Positions 59,049 to 64,000 of a stretch of 64,000 nucleotides of DNA are shown here, in pieces (position 1 is the first letter of the stretch; each line of letters begins with the position of its first letter). The position numbers and the translations under genes were made by a program. Source of the DNA: Collinsella sp. (GTDB lineage Bacteria; Actinomycetota; Coriobacteriia; Coriobacteriales; Coriobacteriaceae); contig JAGZSF010000004.1 in assembly GCA_018381235.1 (NCBI GenBank), forward strand, positions 1 to 64,000, written 5' to 3'. The notes beneath the pieces are model-generated. The model made no database searches and was not told the origin of the DNA. It was given only the letters and a program-made list of their open reading frames with translations.

Positions 59049-60485
59049 ATGCTTGACTACAATTTGGAAAAACGTGGCGAGGCATCGCTCTATGAGTATG
59101 TTTATCAGCAAATTCGAGATGATATTGTTGCTGGACGTATTGCGGCGGGGGAGCATCTTCCGTCTAAGCGCGCCTTTGCCAGTCATCTGGGAATCAGTGT
59201 CATTACCATCGAGAATGCATATAGCCAGTTACTCGCTGAGGGCTATATTTGCTCAATGCCGCGTCGTGGCTACTACGCTTGCGAGCTTCCGGATGCACCG
59301 GTTTTGGCTTCAGCTGCGGAGGACATCGACCGAGATGCCGCCTCTGCGGGTCCCAGCGCGCATGATGTCAACGGACAGGTTGAGCTGTTCGATGCACTTT
59401 CTCCTTCCGCTTTGGAGGCGGCGCGGCTTTGGCAAAGTGCGCTACGGGCGACGCTGGCATCCGAAGACGAGCGCGAAATCTTTTCGCCCGCACCGGCGCA
59501 GGGCACCGCTCGGCTGCGACGCGCAATTGCTCACCATCTGCGCGGGACAAGGGGTATGAATGTCGACCCCAACAACATCGTTATCGGTGCAGGTGCCCAG
59601 CTGCTCGATACTATGTTGGTTCAGTTGCTTGGAGCCGACAAGGTGTATGCCGTTGAGGACCCGGGCTATTTGCGCCTGACGCGCATCTATCAGGCCATGG
59701 GTTGCAAAGTTCGGCATATCCCGTTGGATGATGACGGCGTCGACCTGAGCACTCTGCAGAAAACTGGGACCGATGTCCTTCACCTGATGCCGTCTCACCA
59801 ATATCCAACCGGCCTGGTGACGAGCATCGCGCGTCGATATGCGCTGCTGAGCTGGGCTGCCGAACGGCCGGGTCGATATCTCATCGAAGATGACTTTGAT
59901 TGTGAGTTCCGCCTTGCCGGCAAGCCGATCCCCGCACTCGCGTCGATCGATGCCGCCCAGTCGGTTATCTACACCAATACGTTTTCGAAGAGCCTGTCAT
60001 CGGCGTTGCGCCTAGCGTACATGGTGCTGCCCGACGAGCTGATGGAGCGGTTTAGGCGCGACCTTGGTTTTTACGCCTCGTCGGTTAGCTCTATAGATCA
60101 AGTTGCATTGGCTCGCTTGCTGGAATCGGGTGATTACGAGCGACATGTGAACCGCGTGCGCGTTCGTGCTCGCGAGGCGCGTGATGGCCTGATGGTGCTT
60201 GTGCGGAAGGTATTTCCGGCAGGAGAGGTCTCGATCGAGCATGCAGACGCGGGCCTTTACTGCACCGTGGTTGCGGAGCGCGGAACGGGCGGAAGCACTT
60301 TTGCACGGGCCCTCACGCGCTCGAGCATCCCTTTTATCGATATCGGTGACTGTTTTTGGTGTGCCGATGGCGCATCTGCCCCTGAAAACTCAACTCATAT
60401 TCTTGTCCAGTATGACGACCTGAGTCCAAAAGTACTAACTACCTTGGAATTGCAGCTAATGGGGGGCACTCTGCAATCTAAGTGA
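59049..60485 (+). CDS. pdxR: MocR/PdxR-family regulator of vitamin B6 synthesis
   Basis: A 478-residue GntR-type regulator with an aminotransferase-like C-terminus. The winged helix (residues about 8-75: LYEYVYQQIRDDIVAGRI, LPSKRAFASHLGISVITIENAYSQLLAEGY) is followed by a fold-type I PLP domain with the Lys in TNTFSKSLSSALRLAY (about 305-320). ATG at 59049 follows AGGTGG; a TTG at 59016 is a weaker choice. It is divergent from pdxST, which it should activate in response to low PLP. The stop codon lies in the left end of a 120-bp repeat. Confidence 0.9.
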   Translation: MLDYNLEKRGEASLYEYVYQQIRDDIVAGRIAAGEHLPSKRAFASHLGISVITIENAYSQLLAEGYICSMPRRGYYACELPDAPVLASAAEDIDRDAASAGPSAHDVNGQVELFDALSPSALEAARLWQSALRATLASEDEREIFSPAPAQGTARLRRAIAHHLRGTRGMNVDPNNIVIGAGAQLLDTMLVQLLGADKVYAVEDPGYLRLTRIYQAMGCKVRHIPLDDDGVDLSTLQKTGTDVLHLMPSHQYPTGLVTSIARRYALLSWAAERPGRYLIEDDFDCEFRLAGKPIPALASIDAAQSVIYTNTFSKSLSSALRLAYMVLPDELMERFRRDLGFYASSVSSIDQVALARLLESGDYERHVNRVRVRAREARDGLMVLVRKVFPAGEVSIEHADAGLYCTVVAERGTGGSTFARALTRSSIPFIDIGDCFWCADGASAPENSTHILVQYDDLSPKVLTTLELQLMGGTLQSK

Positions 60486-60599
60486 GTAGACTTTTAGCAC
60501 TTTGGCGACCAGGCAGTTTTGTAACAAGCTATCTACCTGCGGTTTTGAAAAGCAGGAAGACCGGCCTGCTCGGAATGTTCAAAAAAAGTCTACTCACTT
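60480..60599. repeat. 120-bp palindrome-ended element, copy 1
   Basis: AAGTGAGTAGACTTTT (60480-60495) is matched by its reverse complement AAAAGTCTACTCACTT at 60584-60599. A second copy of the whole unit is at 61901-62019 (about 80 per cent identical), in the same orientation. The element begins just before the pdxR stop codon (60483-60485). It resembles a MITE. Confidence 0.93.
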
Positions 60600-60633
60600 G
60601 CCGCGTAAAGCTTCTGCATGAGAAAAAAATGGG

Positions 60634-60699
60634 GTTTTCAACAGGGCTTCGTCCAGCTCTCGACAAGCTTTTGGCCAGTTGGGGAGGGCTGTTGAAAAC
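60634..60699. repeat. 11-bp inverted repeat downstream of element copy 1
   Basis: GTTTTCAACAG (60634-60644) and CTGTTGAAAAC (60689-60699) are perfect reverse complements with a 44-bp spacer. They lie between the 120-bp element and the nuclease gene. Confidence 0.75.
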
Positions 60700-60782
60700 T
60701 TGGCAGTCCGTTCGGCGCCATTTTTGGTGCGTTCGCGCCAATGCGTGACTGACTGGGTTGAAATTCGTGTTCTCCTGTGCCT

Positions 60783-61910
60783 ATGAAGGATCTACTTTGT
60801 GACATATCGGCTTTTAGGTACTGGCGTTTGCCTCCTCAAGTCCGCGCTTTGTGTCCGTCGCTTCCACGACCGGAAGAAGACCGGCAGCGATATGATCTCG
60901 CCCGCAACCCGACGGCTGCGGTCGCGCTCGGTTTTCCGTTGCATAAATTGGTTCGGACGAGAAACAAACGGACTTGTCCTGCCAGCATTAGGCAGCGGCT
61001 GTTTCTTGGTGAGCTCCCCAGGGAATCCGTGCTGGAAACGGAGCATGGATTTTTGATTACGTCTCCTCTACTGACGGCATTCATCATGTCACGGCATCTG
61101 ACGGATCTTCAGCTTCTTTTGGTATTGGCGGAGATGTGTGGCTTGTTTGCGGTGTGCGCTCTGCCTGCGGCACTTGAGGCGGAGCTTTCGCGTGCAATTG
61201 ATTCGGGCGCGATCTCGACAACGTTCGGTTGGGTGCGCTGCCCGTCCGAAGACGGCACCGCCTCAAATTTATGGCGTCGAGACGCTTTGGTTTTGGGCGG
61301 AGACCTTGACCGTTTTTGTTCAGATGTTTGCGGGATACGTTACGGCAATAGATTTATGGCGGTATCGCAACTCGTTCCATTGGGTGCCGCGTCGCCTTTT
61401 GAGGTCGAGGCGTATTTGCTACTTGCACTGCCGCGATCCCTGGGAGGCGAAGGTTTTTGCGACATAGAGCTTAATGTTGAAGTGATGCTAAGCACAAGTG
61501 CTCGAGCGATTGTGGGAAAGTCCCGTGTATATATCGACATACTTCTGTCTTCGCCGGACGGCAGGCGACAGGTGGCCATTGAATGTCAGGGAAAGGCCTC
61601 GCACGGACGCGCAGGGGATGGCTTGCGTGACGCTGACCGCATGACGGCCCTTCAGGCCATGGGCTACGATGTGCTTCTCCTGACACACAGACAGATATCG
61701 GATGAGGATAGATTCCGCGCGATCGTTAAGGCCGTATGCAGGATGCTCGATGCTGAATATCGTGATAAAAGCTCAGATGAGCAAAGGGCTGAGACATTAC
61801 TCAGGTCTGAACTATTCGTTGACTGGACAAAATTGGGAGTAATCGACGGAAAGATGCCCGTTAGACACAAAATGGCTCGATCGTGGACGGCTGCGAATCT
61901 AAGTGAGTAG
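60783..61910 (+). CDS. AbiEi-like protein with DUF559/Vsr-like nuclease domain
   Basis: A 375-residue protein of two parts. The N-terminal half (SAFRYWRLPPQVR near residue 9, FLITSPLLTAFIMS near 87, LVLAEMCGLFAVC near 110) resembles AbiEi-type antitoxins/regulators in Coriobacteriia. The C-terminal part has a PD-(D/E)XK-like pattern: YIDILLSS (Asp near 250), VAIECQGKASH (Glu near 267), then RDADRMTALQAMGYDVLLLT, as in DUF559/Vsr-like endonucleases. ATG at 60783 and GTG at 60777 are both possible, with no clear ribosome site. The stop codon falls inside the second 120-bp repeat, and copy 1 lies upstream. Confidence 0.6.
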   Translation: MKDLLCDISAFRYWRLPPQVRALCPSLPRPEEDRQRYDLARNPTAAVALGFPLHKLVRTRNKRTCPASIRQRLFLGELPRESVLETEHGFLITSPLLTAFIMSRHLTDLQLLLVLAEMCGLFAVCALPAALEAELSRAIDSGAISTTFGWVRCPSEDGTASNLWRRDALVLGGDLDRFCSDVCGIRYGNRFMAVSQLVPLGAASPFEVEAYLLLALPRSLGGEGFCDIELNVEVMLSTSARAIVGKSRVYIDILLSSPDGRRQVAIECQGKASHGRAGDGLRDADRMTALQAMGYDVLLLTHRQISDEDRFRAIVKAVCRMLDAEYRDKSSDEQRAETLLRSELFVDWTKLGVIDGKMPVRHKMARSWTAANLSE

Positions 61911-62019
61911 ACTTTTGGCACTTTGGCGACTAGGTCGTTTTGCAACAAGGCATTTACCTGCGGCTTTATAAAGTGATATGGATGGTCTGCTCGGCAAGTT
62001 CCAAAAAGTCTACTCACTT
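61901..62019. repeat. 120-bp palindrome-ended element, copy 2
   Basis: AAGTGAGTAGACTTTT (61901-61916) is matched by its reverse complement at 62004-62019. The interior follows copy 1 at 60480-60599. The stop codon (61908-61910) of the nuclease-like gene lies in the left end, just as the pdxR stop lies in copy 1. Confidence 0.93.
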
Positions 62020-62085
62020 AGTTTTTGACGAGAAGCCGATGCCGAAGGCGGTCCTATTTCAGGTAGTTAACAAGTTTGTGAGGCA

Positions 62086-62116
62086 CGAAAAAGGCCCGAA
62101 CCATGCGGTCCGGGCC
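62086..62116 (-). terminator. Terminator of the rubrerythrin gene
   Basis: AGGCCCG (62091-62097) pairs with CGGGCCT (62110-62116), with ACC/GGT inside; on the - strand TTTTTCG follows. Confidence 0.85.
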
Positions 62117-62151
62117 TCATCGAGCTAGAGGTTATGTCTCAGGTTGCTGGC

Positions 62152-62712
62152 TTAGCCGAAGTAGCGCTTGAGCAGGCCGGCGAAAGCCTTGCCGTGGCGA
62201 GCCTCGTCGCGAGCCATCTCGTGCACGGTGTCGTGGATGGCATCGAGGCCAGCGGCCTTGGCGCGCTTAGCAAGATCGGTCTTGCCGGCGGTGGCGCCGT
62301 TCTCGGCCTCAACGCGCATCTCGAGGTTCTTCTTGGTGGAGTCGGTTACGACCTCGCCCAGGAGCTCAGCGAACTTGGCAGCGTGCTCGGCCTCCTCGTG
62401 GGCAGCCTTCTCCCAGTACAGGCCGATCTCGGGATAGCCCTCGCGATGAGCGACGCGCGCCATGGCCAGGTACATACCGACCTCGGAGCACTCGCCCTCA
62501 AAGTTGGCGCGCAGGTCGGCAACGATGTCCTCGGAGACGCCCTCCATCTTGGCGACGCCCACGACGTGCTCGGCAGCCCACTCGAGCTGACCCTCCTCCT
62601 GCTTCAGGAAGCGAGAACCGGGAACGCCGCACTGGGGGCACTTGAAGTCCTCGGGCAGCTGGTCGCCGTCGAACTCTTCCACATAACCGCAAACGGGGCA
62701 AACAAACTTCAT
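62152..62712 (-). CDS. Reverse rubrerythrin (rubredoxin-first peroxide reductase)
   Basis: A 186-residue iron protein. The N-terminal rubredoxin domain has CPVCGY (5-10) and CPQCGVPGS (about 25-33). The ferritin-like di-iron domain follows from about 45, with Glu ligands in [10 protein letters not shown] and [11 protein letters not shown] and a last pair in [11 protein letters not shown]. Rubredoxin-first (reverse) rubrerythrins reduce hydrogen peroxide with NAD(P)H-derived electrons in anaerobes. ATG at 62712 follows AAAGGA. It is divergent from the alcohol dehydrogenase gene. It is probably part of oxidative-stress defence. Confidence 0.9.
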   Translation of the reverse strand: MKFVCPVCGYVEEFDGDQLPEDFKCPQCGVPGSRFLKQEEGQLEWAAEHVVGVAKMEGVSEDIVADLRANFEGECSEVGMYLAMARVAHREGYPEIGLYWEKAAHEEAEHAAKFAELLGEVVTDSTKKNLEMRVEAENGATAGKTDLAKRAKAAGLDAIHDTVHEMARDEARHGKAFAGLLKRYFG

Positions 62713-62934
62713 GATTCGATCCTTTCGATCGATGGCGATTGTGCGCTCGTCCGGTCCCGTAAGGGCCCTCTCCGGACGTGCGTCTTGACGAGTTCTATTA
62801 TCCATAAATGCAACCAAATGTGAAGCCTATTAGGAATGATTTTTAATAAAACAATTTTGAGATATGAAGATGTTGATTGATTAACGATTGGCAGGCCGTC
62901 TTTGACCGCCGCTGAGTACAATCGGGCGAGCAAA

Positions 62935-62950
62935 TGTTGACCTATCAACA
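62935..62950 (+). promoter_or_regulatory. Inverted-repeat operator of the Fe-alcohol dehydrogenase gene
   Basis: TGTTGA (62935-62940) and TCAACA (62945-62950) are perfect arms around CCTA, just upstream of the ribosome site. TACAAT at 62917-62922 is a probable -10, so a bound protein would block transcription. Confidence 0.55.
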
Positions 62951-62968
62951 AATGAAGGAGTTTCCTTT

Positions 62969-64000
62969 ATGCATCTAGCCCGTCGTGCCTGGTGCCGAAC
63001 ATATCAGACGGTTTTTCGCATTGCATTGCCGATCCTGCCCTATACCGAGCCGCGCATTTTAGAGCATGCCGAGGATGTGCCCGCGGTGCTTCAAAAGCGC
63101 TCGATCCAGAAGGTCCTTATCGTGACGGATCCCGGCATTGCCCGTCTGGGGCTCACGGCACCGCTCGAGACGGCGCTCGCATGCAGGGGGATTGGCGTTA
63201 CGGTCTATGCCGAAACGCGTGCAAACCCCACGGTTTCAAACGTGGAAGAAGCGGCGTCCCTGTATCGAGAGAGCGCCTGCCAGGCCATTATCGGCTTTGG
63301 CGGTGGCTCGGCCATGGACTGTGCCAAGGGCGTGGGCGCACGCATTGCGCAGCCAAACAAGCCCATCAACAAGATGCGTGGCCTGCTGCGGATTCATCGT
63401 CGCCTGCCGCTGCTCATCGCCGTTCCCACTACCGCCGGTACGGGAAGCGAAGTCACGCTTGCGGCGGTAATTACCGATGACGGGACGCACTACAAATACC
63501 CCATTAACGACTTTGTGCTCATCCCGCGTTTTGCAGTCCACGACCCCGAGTTTACGTGCGGCTTGCCCGCTTCCATTACGGGGCAGACGGGCATGGACGC
63601 CCTGACGCATGCCGTTGAGGCCTTTATCGGGCGAAGCACCACGCCCTATACGCGCAAGATGGCGCGACAGGCGGTGCAGCTTATCCACGACAATTTGCTC
63701 GAGGCCTATGAGCATGGTGACGACATGCGCGCTCGTCGCAATATGCTTTCGGCGGCGTATAAGGCGGGCGTTGCGTTTACCCGCTCCTATGTCGGATATG
63801 TGCATGCCATCGCGCACAGTCTGGGCGGCCGATACGGAATTCCGCACGGTTTGGCCAACGCGATCATCCTGCCGCACATGCTTCGCGCTTATGGTGACGC
63901 CGCCGCCCCCAAGCTTGCCGATCTTGCTCGCATGGCGGGCATTGCGCCGGCTACCGCGCAGGATAGTCTTGCGGCCGAGGCCTTTATCGATTGGGTCGAC
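62969..64000 (+). CDS. Iron-containing alcohol dehydrogenase (partial, runs off the window)
   Basis: The first 344 codons of a Fe-ADH. The NAD-binding loop GFGGGSAMDCAKG is at about 109-121. The iron ligands are Asp and His in GQTGMDALTH (about 202-211), His in AIAHSLGGRYGIPHG (about 280-294) and the His that follows in PHG. PTTAGTGSEVT is the family motif. AAGGAG is eight bases before the ATG at 62969. The members oxidise or reduce short-chain alcohols, aldehydes or lactaldehyde during fermentation. The gene is open to the end of the window. Confidence 0.9.
   Translation, partial: MHLARRAWCRTYQTVFRIALPILPYTEPRILEHAEDVPAVLQKRSIQKVLIVTDPGIARLGLTAPLETALACRGIGVTVYAETRANPTVSNVEEAASLYRESACQAIIGFGGGSAMDCAKGVGARIAQPNKPINKMRGLLRIHRRLPLLIAVPTTAGTGSEVTLAAVITDDGTHYKYPINDFVLIPRFAVHDPEFTCGLPASITGQTGMDALTHAVEAFIGRSTTPYTRKMARQAVQLIHDNLLEAYEHGDDMRARRNMLSAAYKAGVAFTRSYVGYVHAIAHSLGGRYGIPHGLANAIILPHMLRAYGDAAAPKLADLARMAGIAPATAQDSLAAEAFIDWVD

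Overview
The window is 64 kb of high-GC, densely coded chromosomal DNA. The gene content, protein style and repeats suggest a Gram-positive gut anaerobe of the Coriobacteriia, most probably Collinsella or a close relative. The reasons are a bile salt hydrolase, sortase-type surface proteins with an LAATGD anchor, a rubredoxin-first rubrerythrin, PdxS/PdxT vitamin B6 synthesis, and many DMT and MATE exporters paired with LysR regulators. The genus is inferred from familiarity, not from a search. I recognise no rRNA, tRNA, CRISPR array, phage or insertion sequence.

Layout. 0.1-9.2 kb: K+ channel, LOG hydrolase, CLC-type channel, DMT transporter, a decaying YtrA-like GntR/ABC operon, release factor 3, a VUT transporter and an SDR oxidoreductase. 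9.2-17 kb: uracil-DNA glycosylase, a DMT/LysR pair, a MATE exporter, rRNA methyltransferases RlmA and RsmJ, small proteins and a GNAT acetyltransferase. 17-24.2 kb: a ribosome-protection-type GTPase, then two related STAND-like ATPases either side of a short UvrA paralogue; the second ATPase gene lies between two copies of one palindrome. 24.3-31.7 kb: TrmL, a CobW GTPase, an ArsC-like protein, a flavoprotein and two GGDEF/EAL signalling proteins. 32-40.5 kb: patatin lipase, thiM/thiamine-binding/thiE under a TPP riboswitch, HAD phosphatase, LysR plus a MetE-like methyltransferase, uracil permease and an esterase. 40.7-46 kb: two tandem beta-solenoid surface proteins and a purine permease, with a stray 3' end of the permease gene left between the duplicates. 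46.2-57 kb: a peptide deformylase paralogue lacking its catalytic Glu, bile salt hydrolase, Kup, a second DMT/LysR pair, an XRE-aminotransferase fusion with its own operator cluster, a canonical deformylase, an MFS exporter and an RGG-repeat protein. 57.4-64 kb: pdxT/pdxS divergent from pdxR, an AbiEi-like/DUF559-like nuclease gene bracketed by two 120-bp palindrome-ended repeats, rubrerythrin and a truncated Fe-alcohol dehydrogenase.

Genes that work together: thiamine salvage under one riboswitch; B6 synthesis with its MocR regulator; methionine synthase next to a LysR regulator; two exporter/LysR divergons; and c-di-GMP synthesis and breakdown in adjacent genes.

The most unusual layer is intergenic. 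At least eight palindromes share a GGGACAG or GGGGACGT core, and several other palindromes begin within a few bases of stop codons. They resemble REP/RAYT-type or MITE-type elements, and some flank accessory genes.
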